This document shows, piece by piece, positions 24,369-33,940 of a stretch of 64,000 bases of DNA. The notes below the pieces were generated by a model, which saw only the letters and a program-made list of their open reading frames with translations, had not been told where the DNA came from and made no database searches. Source of the DNA: Comamonadaceae bacterium. Its GTDB lineage: Bacteria > Pseudomonadota > Gammaproteobacteria > Burkholderiales > Burkholderiaceae_C. The stretch lies in contig JAIYCG010000001.1 of NCBI GenBank assembly GCA_027488115.1, positions 1 through 64,000 on the forward strand. The letters are read 5' to 3'. Both the position numbers and the translations under genes were made by a program. How positions within the stretch are numbered: position 1 is the stretch's first letter; every line of letters starts with the position of its first letter.

Positions 24369-24965
24369 ATGAACCATTTGAAACTGGGAGCCGCCGAGCT
24401 CGATCGCATGCCTGCCATTCCCGATGCGCAGATGTCAACCGAACAAAAAAGAGTGATGGACGAAATAGCGGCTGGCCCGCGCGGCCGCATTGGCGGTCCT
24501 TTCATTCCCCTCATGCGCAGCCCCGAGCTCATGAACAGAATTCAAAAGGTAGGCGAGTATCTGCGTTTTCACAACACGGTGGGCTTGCGAAATTCAGAAT
24601 TTGCAGTGTTGATTGTGGCTCGGCACTGGGGTCAGCCTATTGAGTGGGCCATTCACCGCCCCATTGCCGAAAGGGAAGGTGTGCTGCCGGCCACCTGTGA
24701 CGCCATTGCAGAAGGCCGCCGCCCCGACAACATGACGCAAGACGAAACCCTTATTTACAACGTGCTGGAAGAACTTCACAACAACCGTTGTTTGAGCGAC
24801 AGCACCTATGGCCAACTTCTGAAGCGCTTTGGCGAACAAGGTGTGATTGATTTGGTGGCGCACTATGGTTATTACAGCTTGCTGGCGTTGACCATGAATG
24901 TGGCCCGCACCGCTGTGCCTGCCAACGCGGCTTCTGTCCCTGGATTGAAAACCATTCCTGGTTAA
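24369..24965 (+). CDS. Carboxymuconolactone decarboxylase-family (AhpD-like) protein
   Basis: About 198 residues. The family core is RNSEFAVLIVARHWGQPIEWAIHRPIAEREG, where the usual CxxC/H region is replaced by QPIEWAIH, so peroxidase activity of the AhpD type is not expected. The ATG at 24369 begins the family match; the frame is open to 24249 but those residues look non-coding. Six bases before the CoA-transferase genes, it probably opens that operon. Confidence 0.8.
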   Translation: MNHLKLGAAELDRMPAIPDAQMSTEQKRVMDEIAAGPRGRIGGPFIPLMRSPELMNRIQKVGEYLRFHNTVGLRNSEFAVLIVARHWGQPIEWAIHRPIAEREGVLPATCDAIAEGRRPDNMTQDETLIYNVLEELHNNRCLSDSTYGQLLKRFGEQGVIDLVAHYGYYSLLALTMNVARTAVPANAASVPGLKTIPG

Positions 24966-24970
24966 GCAAC

Positions 24971-25681
24971 ATGATCAATAAGTTTGTTGACAGTGTGGCC
25001 GAAGCATTGGCCGATACGCCTGACGGCGCCACTGTGTTGATAGGGGGCTTTGGTACGGCTGGCATTCCCGATGAACTGATAGAAGGCCTGTTGGTTCAAG
25101 GTGCCAAAGACCTGACTTTGGTGAACAACAACGCAGGCAATGGCGAACACGGTTTGGCCGCGCTCCTGAAAGCAGGGCGTGTGCGCAAAGTCATTTGTAG
25201 TTTTCCAAGACAGGCCGACTCTGATGTGTTTGATGGCATGTACCGATCTGGGCAAGTTGAATTGGAACTTGTGCCGCAGGGCAATTTGGCTGAGCGCATT
25301 CGCGCAGCGGGTGCAGGCATTGGGGGTTTTTTTTCACCTACAGGTTACGGCACCGAGCTGGCCAAAAATGCCGATGGTTCATTGAAAGAAACCCGCGAAA
25401 TCAAGGGTCGCATGTACGTTTATGAAATGCCCATTCATGGCGATCTGGCGCTGATTCGCGCTGAGCGCGGTGACCGTTGGGGCAACCTTACTTTTCGGAA
25501 AGCCGCTCGAAATTTTGGCCCTGTCATGGCCATGGCTGCACGCAAAACAGTGGCCAGCGTTTTTGAAAAAGCGGAGCTAGGCGGCATTGATCCAGAAACC
25601 GTCATCACACCGGGTATCTTTGTGCATGCGGTGGTTCAAGTTCCCCGTGTGGCCACGCTAGCTGGAGGCATCAAAGCATGA
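24971..25681 (+). CDS. 3-oxoacid CoA-transferase subunit A
   Basis: The 236-residue alpha subunit has GGFGTAGIPDELIEGL near residue 20, LVNNNAG near 50 and GIGGFFSPTGYGTELA near 115, as in PcaI/ScoA/CatI. With subunit B it moves CoA from succinyl-CoA to a 3-oxo acid such as 3-oxoadipate or acetoacetate. The stop overlaps the subunit B start (ATGA). The context of catabolic genes suits 3-oxoadipate, but ring-cleavage genes are not in view. Confidence 0.9.
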   Translation: MINKFVDSVAEALADTPDGATVLIGGFGTAGIPDELIEGLLVQGAKDLTLVNNNAGNGEHGLAALLKAGRVRKVICSFPRQADSDVFDGMYRSGQVELELVPQGNLAERIRAAGAGIGGFFSPTGYGTELAKNADGSLKETREIKGRMYVYEMPIHGDLALIRAERGDRWGNLTFRKAARNFGPVMAMAARKTVASVFEKAELGGIDPETVITPGIFVHAVVQVPRVATLAGGIKA

Positions 25682-26328
25682 GCTTCACACGTCGAACCAA
25701 AGATGAACTTGCGGCTCGCGTTGCCCAAGATATTCCAGAAGGTGCTACGGTCAATTTAGGCATTGGTCAGCCAACCTTGGTGGCCAACCACATTCCATCG
25801 ACTTTGGAAATTTTGTTGCACAGTGAAAATGGCATTTTGGGCATGGGCCCTGCGCCTGCAGCTGGCCAAGAAGATTACGACTTGATCAATGCGGGCAAAC
25901 AGCCGGTAACGCTGCTGCCAGGAGGTGCGTTTTTTCACCATGCCGACAGCTTTGCCATGATGCGAGGTGGCCACTTGGATATTTGCGTGTTGGGCGCTTT
26001 CCAAGTCAGTGCCACAGGCGATTTGGCCAATTGGCACACAGGTGAACCCGGCGCCATTCCGGCGGTCGGTGGGGCCATGGATTTGGCCATTGGTGCCAAA
26101 CAAACATGGGTCATGATGGACTTGCTGACCAAGCAGGGACAAAGTAAGTTGGTGGCTCAGTGCAGTTACCCCTTGACGGGGATTGGTTGCGTAAAGCGGG
26201 TCTATACAGATTTAGGCACCTTAGCCTGCACACCCAACGGGCTGGCAGTGATCGACATGGTGCCTGGCTTGACGCTAGAGGCTTTGTCTGAACTTATTGG
26301 TTTGCCACTGGCTTTATTGGCTTCGTAG
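25678..26328 (+). CDS. 3-oxoacid CoA-transferase subunit B
   Basis: The 216-residue beta subunit carries the catalytic glutamate in HSENGILGMGP (near residue 58), plus LGIGQPTLVANH and GGHLDICVLGAFQV. It pairs with subunit A, which it overlaps by four bases. The last 35 bases overlap the convergent MFS gene end. Confidence 0.9.
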   Translation: MSFTRRTKDELAARVAQDIPEGATVNLGIGQPTLVANHIPSTLEILLHSENGILGMGPAPAAGQEDYDLINAGKQPVTLLPGGAFFHHADSFAMMRGGHLDICVLGAFQVSATGDLANWHTGEPGAIPAVGGAMDLAIGAKQTWVMMDLLTKQGQSKLVAQCSYPLTGIGCVKRVYTDLGTLACTPNGLAVIDMVPGLTLEALSELIGLPLALLAS

Positions 26329-27532
26329 CCAACATAAAACACATGGAGCCTAAGGCCGATAGCAAAGCAAGGACGCTAAAGCCCAATTGGTAATTGCCCG
26401 TGAGGTCGGCCAGCACCCCTGCCAACATGGGCCCCACAATTTGACCCAAAGAGATGATGGCGGCTGACAAGCCCAAGATAAGCCCAATGGCGTTGCGGCC
26501 AAAATAATCGGCTCGAATGGCTTGCATGAAGGGGCCACGCAAGCCCCAAGCCACACCGTGAAAAACACCAAACGCAATGAGCATGGCCATGTTGTTGGCA
26601 AAGGTGAGACAAACCATGCCAATGGCGTGCGCCAACATGCAAAGCGCCGCCACTTTTCTTTTCTCGAACATATCGCCCAAAGTGGCACCCATCAGCACGC
26701 CCCCCAATTGCGCAAAGGTCATGAACAAAATGACCCAGCTGGCGGTGGCCACCGAATAACCCAGGCCTTCTTTCATGTGCGTGATGGCGTGGACGTTGAC
26801 GGCTGAGACGATCAAAAGTGCAAGGCCATGCCCAATGGCCAGCATCCAGAACGCCCGAGTTTGAACGGCCTCTTTGGCGGTGAATTCAACTTGAACTTCA
26901 ACAGGCGTGTGGCCTGGCTCTGCTGTTTTGAGCGCAGGGTCAATGCCATCGATATGTTGGCCGTGGTCTTCGGGGCGCCTGAGAATCATGCCCGCCAAAG
27001 GCAAGCCAAACAGCAAGACCAGCAAACCCGTGCCACCTGCGGTGTAACGCCAACCCCAGCTTTGAATTGACCAAGCCATGAGGGGCACGGCCAGACCTCC
27101 CATGGCCAGACCCAAGCTCATGGTGGAGAGGGCACGCGCTCTGAACTTTTCAAACCATTGAACCAAGGCAACCGAAAGGGGAAAGTAGCCACTGAGGCTG
27201 GCGCCAATGGCCATCAAAATGGCGCTGGTGTAAAACGTGGCCACAGCGTTGACTTGGCTTAGCAACAGCAAACCGGCGCTGAAAAGCACCATGCCCAAAC
27301 GGATCATTTTTTGCGGACCCACTTTGTCCATGATCCAACCCAGTACGGGGCCAATGATGGCGGCTTCGACCGACTGCAAGGCCGCTGCGCCCGACAAGGT
27401 GGTTTTGCTCCAGCCCATTTCGTCTGAAAGAACGGCGATGTAGAGGCCAAGTGCTTGCGTGAGAAAGGCCGCCAGCAAAAACTGAATGCCACAGGCCGCA
27501 CCCACCATACGCCAACCGTAAAAAATTTTCAT
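26294..27532 (-). CDS. MFS transporter, OFA/monocarboxylate type
   Basis: About 412 residues with twelve hydrophobic segments. The N-terminus FYGWRMVGAACGIQFL and the loop DKVGPQKMIRLGM between helices 2 and 3 match oxalate/formate antiporter-like and monocarboxylate MFS proteins. ATG 27532 is chosen over a TTG four codons upstream. It probably takes up a carboxylate for the neighbouring CoA-transferase or LLM pathway; the substrate is inferred only from position. Confidence 0.85.
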   Translation of the reverse strand: MKIFYGWRMVGAACGIQFLLAAFLTQALGLYIAVLSDEMGWSKTTLSGAAALQSVEAAIIGPVLGWIMDKVGPQKMIRLGMVLFSAGLLLLSQVNAVATFYTSAILMAIGASLSGYFPLSVALVQWFEKFRARALSTMSLGLAMGGLAVPLMAWSIQSWGWRYTAGGTGLLVLLFGLPLAGMILRRPEDHGQHIDGIDPALKTAEPGHTPVEVQVEFTAKEAVQTRAFWMLAIGHGLALLIVSAVNVHAITHMKEGLGYSVATASWVILFMTFAQLGGVLMGATLGDMFEKRKVAALCMLAHAIGMVCLTFANNMAMLIAFGVFHGVAWGLRGPFMQAIRADYFGRNAIGLILGLSAAIISLGQIVGPMLAGVLADLTGNYQLGFSVLALLSALGSMCFMLATKPIKPVANQ

Positions 27533-27691
27533 GGAGAAGAACAACCAGGTTTGCGATGAAAGTCAGAAACCAGTTTAGCATTTAGACGGAGGGGATCGGG
27601 CACGTTCACAAGGCTGTGACTAATTGTCTTGGTCCTTGGCCATAACTTTTGTATCATTTCTACATTCGTCCTCTTTCCACAGGAATTACCC

Positions 27692-28822
27692 ATGCGTCTT
27701 GGCTACTTCACCATGCCCTTGCACCCCTTTGAGAGGGACACCACCGAGACCCTGCATGAGGACCGAGAGACCATCATTTATGCCGACCAACTGGGGTTTT
27801 ACGACGCCTTTGTGGGCGAGCACCTCACTGACAAAGCAGAAAATGTCACCAACAGCCTGATTTTTTTGGCCACACTGATTGCCCAAACCAAGAACATCAA
27901 GCTGGGTTCTGGCACTTCCAATCTGTCGCACTCGCATCCCACCTTGCTGGCTTCTCAAGCCGCTATGTTTGACCATCTGGCAAAGGGTCGCTTTATTTTT
28001 GGCATTAGCCCTGGTGCTTTGGCCTCCGATGCAGAAGCCTTGGGCATTTTGGACCAAGACCGCAACCAGTTGTTTGCAGAAGCCATTGATGTGATCTTGG
28101 CCATTTGGGAGCGCGAGCCGCCTTACAACATTGACTTTGAAAACAACCGCTTCAAAGTTTCAACCAAGGTCACTTCGGTGCCTGAAATTGGTCGCGGCAT
28201 TTTGATGAAGCCTTATCAAACACCTTATCCAGAAATTGTGGGCACGGTGGTGGCGCCATTTTCCAAAGGCGTGATTGCCATGGGCAAGCGCAACTTCCAT
28301 CCCATGTCGGCTAACTTCCTAATGTCGCATTGGCTCAACAGCCACTGGGACAATTATCAAGAAGGCAAAACCAGCGTTCAGCAGAAAGCCAATTCGGCTG
28401 ATTGGCGCGTGGCCCGAACCATTTTTGTGAGTGACGACGCATCTACCGCCAAACGCTATGGCCGCGAAGATGCCAACAGCCCCTACCGTTATTACTACCG
28501 CCAAATGCTCACCAAGATGATGATGTCCAAGCGACACGTCATTTTCAAAAAGCATGCCGACGAAGACGACAGCCATGTGACCATGGACCGATTGTTAGAT
28601 GAGTTGGTGATAGCCGGTACGGTGCAAGATGTGGTGGACCAAATTCTGAAGTTGCGCGAACAAGCCGGCCCCTTTGGCGAAATTGTGTATGCCGGTATGG
28701 ACTTGGTCGACCCTGCGTTAGGCCGACGCTCTATGGAGTTGATGGCCCACGAAGTGATGCCGCGCGTGAACCAAGCCTTAGGGCTTGGATCTGCCATTAA
28801 CGCAGATGCAGCGCTGGCATAG
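27692..28822 (+). CDS. LLM-class flavin-dependent oxidoreductase
   Basis: The 376-residue bacterial luciferase-like monooxygenase starts at ATG 27692 after AGGAA. Core features are FYDAFVGEHL, LGSGTSNLSHSHPTLLASQAAMFDHLAKGRFIFGISPG (residues about 70-110, substrate and FMN face) and the C-terminal region with GTVQDVVDQILKLREQAGPFGE. Such enzymes oxidise with reduced FMN or F420. It needs a flavin reductase not visible nearby. It precedes the IorAB-like pair. Confidence 0.87.
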   Translation: MRLGYFTMPLHPFERDTTETLHEDRETIIYADQLGFYDAFVGEHLTDKAENVTNSLIFLATLIAQTKNIKLGSGTSNLSHSHPTLLASQAAMFDHLAKGRFIFGISPGALASDAEALGILDQDRNQLFAEAIDVILAIWEREPPYNIDFENNRFKVSTKVTSVPEIGRGILMKPYQTPYPEIVGTVVAPFSKGVIAMGKRNFHPMSANFLMSHWLNSHWDNYQEGKTSVQQKANSADWRVARTIFVSDDASTAKRYGREDANSPYRYYYRQMLTKMMMSKRHVIFKKHADEDDSHVTMDRLLDELVIAGTVQDVVDQILKLREQAGPFGEIVYAGMDLVDPALGRRSMELMAHEVMPRVNQALGLGSAINADAALA

Positions 28823-28924
28823 AACGGGTCTTCAGTCTGTTGTGCCAAGTCGCACCAGGGTGTCGAGCTTAAAGGCTTATCATCGTGATCAGCACTTGAG
28901 TTAAGTCAAAACTGGGAGTCACTT

Positions 28925-31081
28925 TTGGAAGTCTCGTTTCACGAAGAAATAAAGTCCTTGCGCAAGGGCGATGGTGAAGTGTTCCGCGGGGAAGGCATTC
29001 TGGCCATTACCAAAGCTTTGCTTCAATCAGGTGTTGCTTATGTGGGTGGCTACCAAGGTGCGCCTGTGTCGCACCTCTTGGATGTCATGGTCCAAGCCAA
29101 GTCATACATGGATGAACTCGGTGTTCATGTGGAGGCTTGTTCCAACGAAGCTTCAGCGGCCGCCATGCTGGGCGCCTCCATCCATTACCCCATCAGAGGC
29201 GCAGTCACTTGGAAATCCATTGTGGGGACCAACGTGGCGGCCGATGCCTTGTCCAATTTGTCATCGCCTGGTGTGACCGGTGGCGTGCTCATTGTGGTGG
29301 GCGAAGACTATGGCGAGGGTGCCAGCGTCATTCAAGAAAGAACCCATGCTTATGCTTTGAAGTCTGGCATGTGCCTGCTTGACCCTCGGCCTGAGTTGGG
29401 TCAAATGGTCAACATGGTAGAGCAAGGTTTTAGATTGTCTGAAGCTTCCAACATGCCCGTCATGATGGAGCTGCGCATTCGGGCTTGTCATGTGCGTGGT
29501 GAGTTTCAAGCCAAAAACAATCAGGCGCCGTTGCTGTCAAAGAAGAATTTAATTGCCGAGCCTGCTGGCTTTGACTACATGCGACTGGCACACCCGCCTG
29601 TCACTTTTGCACAAGAAAAAAGAAAAATTGCGCACAGACTGCCAGCGGCCAGAGAGTTCATTGCGGCCAACAATTTGAACGAACACTTTCCTGGAACTCG
29701 TCACAAGCATTTGGGCTTGATTGTTCAGGGCGGGCTTTACAACACACTCATTAGAACGCTGCAGCAGTTCGACTTGTCTGATGCGTTTGGTGTGTCAAGT
29801 CTTTCAATTCTGGTTTTGAATGTGACCTATCCGCTGGTGCCAAACGAGTTGGTCGATTTTTGCAAAGACAAGTCGGCTGTGCTTTTGTTGGAAGAAGGCC
29901 AACCCGAGTACATCGAACAAGAGTTGGCCCTCATGCTGCGCCGCCTTGACTTGCAAACGCCCTTGCACGGCAAAGACATGTTGCCATCGGGCGGCGAATA
30001 CACAGCCGAAGTCATGGCCGACGGCTTGCTGCAATTTTTAAGTCGCCACGAGCCCATGGCAGTGCCTGAAAGCACGCGCGAATGGTTGCAAACCAATTCC
30101 ATTCGCAGGCAAGATGTGCAATCGATGTTGGGCAGCCCTGTGCCTGCGCGGCCCCCCAGCATGTGCATTGGCTGTCCAGAGCGGCCTGTGTTTTCTGCCT
30201 TGAAGCTGGCCCAAGAAAAAGTAGGCCCGGTGCATGTGTCGGGCGATATTGGTTGCCATGCGCTGGCCACCTTTGAGCCCTTCTCGGTGGGCCATTCTAT
30301 TTTGGGCTATGGCATGAGCTTGGCCAGCCGAGCCGGCGTATCACCTGTCATGAAAAGGCGTGTGCTGTCGGTCATGGGGGACGGCGGTTTTTGGCACAAC
30401 GGTTTGTTAACGGGTGTTCAAAGTGCGCTGTTCAATGCCGACGATGCGGTGTTGTTGATTTTTAAAAATGGCTACACTTCTGCCACAGGTACGCAAGACA
30501 TTATCAACACGCCCACAGAGTTGTCGAAGGATGCCACTTCGGACAAGCGGCAAAGCTTGGCCCACACCAACCATGTGATTGAGACCACCTTAGAGGGTAT
30601 GGGCGTGAAGTGGTTGCGAACGGTGCATACCTATGAGGTCGCCAAAATGCAGGCCACACTGACCGAAGCGTTCACTACCGATTTTCAAGGGCTGAAAGTC
30701 ATTGTGGCGGAAGGTGAGTGCCAATTAGAAAGGCAACGTCGTATCAAGCCTTGGCTGGCTTCTTTGCTTTCAAAAGGCGAGCGGGTAGAGCGTGTGAAGT
30801 ATGGCGTGGACGAAGATGTTTGCAATGGCGACCATGCCTGTATTCGCATCTCCGGTTGTCCTACTCTGACTTTGAAGGACAACCCCGACCCCTTGAAAGT
30901 TGACCCAGTGGCCACCGTGATCGATGGCTGTGTGGGGTGTGGATTGTGCGGTGAGAATGCACACGCAGCCACTTTGTGTCCTTCCTTTTACCGGGCTGAA
31001 ATCATTCAGAATCCAAAGCTTCTCGAGCGCATGGGTGCGAAATTGCAAGGCTTTCTTACCCGCTTCCTGCAGCCCGCCTAA
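28925..31081 (+). CDS. iorA: Indolepyruvate ferredoxin oxidoreductase alpha-like subunit
   Basis: The 718-residue protein has an N-terminal pyrimidine-binding domain (GGYQGAPVSHLLDVM), a TPP domain with GDIGCHALA and MGDGGFWHNG followed by KNGYTSATG, and a C-terminal Fe-S segment. That segment has CVGCGLCGENAHAATLCP (near 670) and a looser upstream set of cysteines (CNGDHACIRISGCP). It resembles IorA, which oxidises aryl-pyruvates to aryl-acetyl-CoA. The start is TTG, preceded by GGGAG. The beta-like subunit follows. Confidence 0.85.
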   Translation: MEVSFHEEIKSLRKGDGEVFRGEGILAITKALLQSGVAYVGGYQGAPVSHLLDVMVQAKSYMDELGVHVEACSNEASAAAMLGASIHYPIRGAVTWKSIVGTNVAADALSNLSSPGVTGGVLIVVGEDYGEGASVIQERTHAYALKSGMCLLDPRPELGQMVNMVEQGFRLSEASNMPVMMELRIRACHVRGEFQAKNNQAPLLSKKNLIAEPAGFDYMRLAHPPVTFAQEKRKIAHRLPAAREFIAANNLNEHFPGTRHKHLGLIVQGGLYNTLIRTLQQFDLSDAFGVSSLSILVLNVTYPLVPNELVDFCKDKSAVLLLEEGQPEYIEQELALMLRRLDLQTPLHGKDMLPSGGEYTAEVMADGLLQFLSRHEPMAVPESTREWLQTNSIRRQDVQSMLGSPVPARPPSMCIGCPERPVFSALKLAQEKVGPVHVSGDIGCHALATFEPFSVGHSILGYGMSLASRAGVSPVMKRRVLSVMGDGGFWHNGLLTGVQSALFNADDAVLLIFKNGYTSATGTQDIINTPTELSKDATSDKRQSLAHTNHVIETTLEGMGVKWLRTVHTYEVAKMQATLTEAFTTDFQGLKVIVAEGECQLERQRRIKPWLASLLSKGERVERVKYGVDEDVCNGDHACIRISGCPTLTLKDNPDPLKVDPVATVIDGCVGCGLCGENAHAATLCPSFYRAEIIQNPKLLERMGAKLQGFLTRFLQPA

Positions 31082-31092
31082 ACGAGATCTGA

Positions 31093-32712
31093 ATGGATGC
31101 CAACATGACCCAAGCTGTATCTATTTTGCTGTGCGCCTTAGGCGGTGAGGGCGGTGGTGTTTTGGCCGATTGGTTGGTTGAGGTGGCCAACCTGGCCGAT
31201 CATCCGGCACAGGCCACTTCTATTCCAGGTGTGGCTCAGCGAACGGGTGCCACCACTTACTATTTAGAAATTTTTCCAGTCTCAAATTCTCAATTGAATG
31301 GGCAAAAACCAGTGCTTGGCTTGAACCCATTGCCGGGCAGACTGGACGCACTCATTTCTTCTGAGTTGTTAGAAACAGCGCGTCAAGTCGGTCATGGTTT
31401 GGCTTCAAAAGACCGCACGTGCGTCATCAGTTCTTCTTCGCGCGCGTTAACCACGGCCGAGAAAATGGTCATGGGCGATGGACGCCGTGAAGAGGCGCCA
31501 TTGATTGAGGTCATTGCGGCCAACAGTTTGCGACACCATGTGATTGACATGGCGGCCTTGTGTCAGCAGGCGGGCACCATGGTGAGCGCGGTCATGCTGG
31601 GCGCCATTGCGGCCAGTGGCTTGCTGCCTTTTGATCGGCGCCATTATGAAGCGGTGTTGTCTGGCAAATCAGCGGCTGCCAAAGCCAGTTTAAAAGGCTT
31701 TGCGCTGGCCTTTGACCGTGTGAGTCAGCAGCGTGAACAAGCGCAGTATGTGGAGCATGTTTTGAAGGTACCCCCAGAGGCGCCCATTGAGCTTCATGTT
31801 GCACTCAATGAGCCAGCCAACTTGCCCGCCAGTGTTGCACAGCAATTCCCCTCAAGCATGCACGCGATGTTGGCATTGGCATATGCCCGTTTGGTGCAAT
31901 ACCAAGGCGAGTCCTATGCGCAGTTGTTGGTCAGTCGCTTAAGCTCTCTCAAGGCCATTGAATTGAGCAGTCCCGGCAGTACGCCCGATTGCCCGGTAAC
32001 CCACGAGACCATTCGATGGTTGGCCTTGTGGATGGCCTTCGACGACATCATTCAGGTGGCTTACTTAAAAAGCCGCGTCACTCGGTGGCAGCGTGTCTCT
32101 ATCGAAGTGAAACTCAAAGAGGGCGAGTTGCTCAAAGTCTATGACCACTTCAAACCAGGTGTGCCAGAGCTTGCCGCTGTGTTGCCCAAGTCTTGGGCAG
32201 AGGTCTTACTCAGGTGGGATCGTGCGCGTATTTTAAAAGGCAAGGAAGCCTGGGCCATGCCCATCAAGTTGGCGCGGCACGCTGTTTGGGGCCTGCTCAG
32301 TTTGCGTTTTTTGGCAGCCATGCGCGTCATTCGGCCCTTTGGAAGTCGGTATGCCAACGAGCAAGCGCTCATTCAAGAGTGGCTTGATGGAATTGCACAA
32401 GCTTGTCGCCAATCGACTCAGATTGGCTTAGAAGTGGCCAAGTGTGGACAGTTGATTAAAGGCTACGGCAGCACCAATGAGCGCGGCAAAGACAACTTGC
32501 TGCATATTTTGCGCACGGTCTGTCAGGCCCCAGCTGGTCAGTCTGTCTCTGATCAAGCGGGCGTTGTGGCTCAAATTCGCAATGCGGCTTTGCAAGATGA
32601 AAAAGGTCAGCTGTTTGACATGGCTTTGTTGCAGCATGGTGCGCCTGCGCGTCCTGTGAAAGAGCAACCCATTTTGTGGATGAAAAATCCAAGGTTAAAA
32701 CAACCCACTTAA
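31093..32712 (+). CDS. Indolepyruvate oxidoreductase beta-like subunit with DUF6537 extension
   Basis: The N-terminal 190 residues resemble the gamma/beta domain of 2-oxoacid oxidoreductases (CALGGEGGGVLADWL, IPGVAQRTGATTYYLEIFP). The remaining C-terminal part resembles the DUF6537 region found in these large beta subunits (RVTRWQRVSIEV; LKVYDHFKPGVPELAAVLP). With 539 residues it is complete. It follows the alpha subunit by 11 bases and a Bug receptor follows. Confidence 0.82.
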   Translation: MDANMTQAVSILLCALGGEGGGVLADWLVEVANLADHPAQATSIPGVAQRTGATTYYLEIFPVSNSQLNGQKPVLGLNPLPGRLDALISSELLETARQVGHGLASKDRTCVISSSSRALTTAEKMVMGDGRREEAPLIEVIAANSLRHHVIDMAALCQQAGTMVSAVMLGAIAASGLLPFDRRHYEAVLSGKSAAAKASLKGFALAFDRVSQQREQAQYVEHVLKVPPEAPIELHVALNEPANLPASVAQQFPSSMHAMLALAYARLVQYQGESYAQLLVSRLSSLKAIELSSPGSTPDCPVTHETIRWLALWMAFDDIIQVAYLKSRVTRWQRVSIEVKLKEGELLKVYDHFKPGVPELAAVLPKSWAEVLLRWDRARILKGKEAWAMPIKLARHAVWGLLSLRFLAAMRVIRPFGSRYANEQALIQEWLDGIAQACRQSTQIGLEVAKCGQLIKGYGSTNERGKDNLLHILRTVCQAPAGQSVSDQAGVVAQIRNAALQDEKGQLFDMALLQHGAPARPVKEQPILWMKNPRLKQPT

Positions 32713-32771
32713 GCAGTGACTTTGCACCTTAGCTAACTTGCCTATGCATATTCAATTCAAAGGGAGACAAC

Positions 32772-33782
32772 ATGTTACAAAAAAATAAATTGAAAAGTGG
32801 CCTTGGTTTAACCAAACGCTCAATGGCAACCGCTTTGTCATTGCTCTTGCTAGGCACTGCAATGAGTGTCGACGTTTTGGCCCAATCGTGGCCTTCCAAG
32901 CCCATCAAAGTGGTGGTCAACTTTCCACCAGGTGGCGCAGCCGATCAAATTGCCCGTGCCGTAGGCATTCCATTGGCAGAGGCTTTAGGCCAACCCGTCA
33001 TCATTGAAAACAGAGGGGGTGCCAATGGCAATTTAGGTGGCGACATCGTGGCCAAGTCTGCCCCCGATGGCTACACCTTCCTCATGAGTTCTGGCGGTAT
33101 GGTGTCTGTCAATCCGCACATTTACCCGCGAATGTCTTTTGATCCCACCAAAGATTTGGTGCCCGTCGCGTCTGCGGCCAGGGTGTTGGTGTTTTTGGTG
33201 GCCAAGCCCAGTTTGCCTGTTGACAACATTCAAGGCTTTTTAAAGTACGTCAAAGAAAATCCGGGCAAGCTATCCTATGGCTCTGCAGGCAATGGCAGTT
33301 CGCCCCATTTAGCGGGTGAAATGATGAAGAGCCAGGCTGGATTGTTTGCAGTGCACGTGCCTTATCGCGGTGCGGCACCTGCTTTGCAAGATGTGTTGGC
33401 AGGTCAACTGGATTTTTACTTTGACCCAGGCATTGGTTTGGGGCAGGTGCGCGCTGGCAAGCTCAAATTGTTGGCCGTGGGTAGCCTCAAGCGGTCTCCC
33501 TTGTTTCCAAATGTACCCACTTTGGACGAGGCGGGCCTCAAAGGTTTTGACGCCGACACCGTGTTTGGCTTTTATGCCCCAACAGGCACACCAGCCGATG
33601 TGATTGGCAGAGTCAACCGCGAAATTAACCGCATTTTGTCAACGCAAGCTTTGAAAGATCGCATTCAAAACTTGGGGGGTGAAGCTTTGCCCTTGACGCC
33701 TGCTGAGTTTGGTGCCCGCGCCAACGAAGACGCCAAGCGATTTGGCGAAATCATTCGTGAACGCAAAATTGTGGGTGATTGA
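32772..33782 (+). CDS. TctC/Bug-family periplasmic binding protein 2
   Basis: The 336-residue protein has a signal peptide ending near DVLAQS and the Bug signature WPSKPIKVVVNFPPGGAADQIAR, with SAPDGYTFLMSS and VPYRGAAPALQD. GGGAGAC lies before the ATG. It probably ends the LLM-iorAB transcript. Repeat element H starts ten bases after its stop. Ligand unknown; no tctAB nearby. Confidence 0.88.
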   Translation: MLQKNKLKSGLGLTKRSMATALSLLLLGTAMSVDVLAQSWPSKPIKVVVNFPPGGAADQIARAVGIPLAEALGQPVIIENRGGANGNLGGDIVAKSAPDGYTFLMSSGGMVSVNPHIYPRMSFDPTKDLVPVASAARVLVFLVAKPSLPVDNIQGFLKYVKENPGKLSYGSAGNGSSPHLAGEMMKSQAGLFAVHVPYRGAAPALQDVLAGQLDFYFDPGIGLGQVRAGKLKLLAVGSLKRSPLFPNVPTLDEAGLKGFDADTVFGFYAPTGTPADVIGRVNREINRILSTQALKDRIQNLGGEALPLTPAEFGARANEDAKRFGEIIRERKIVGD

Positions 33783-33791
33783 GTCCAGCAA

Positions 33792-33940
33792 TAAATGGGG
33801 TCAGATCAACATTAATTTCCAATCAAAGGGGCTAAAGGCCAAGGGGGGCTGAACGATTTCTGGTACTCCAGTATGAGGAAGCCCCCCTTAGCCTTTAGCC
33901 CCTTTGATTGACCAAATTAATGTTGATCTGACCCCATTTA
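33792..33940. repeat. Palindromic repeat element H, complete copy
   Basis: Outer arms TAAATGGGG (33792-33800) and CCCCATTTA (33932-33940) continue inward with the family motif. The inner stem is built on GGGGCTAAAGGCCAAGG, with one C-A mismatch. The loop contains GAACGATTTCTGGTACTCCAG. It separates the convergent ends of a Bug gene and a cytochrome c gene, and the cytochrome stop codon lies in its right arm. Confidence 0.93.
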
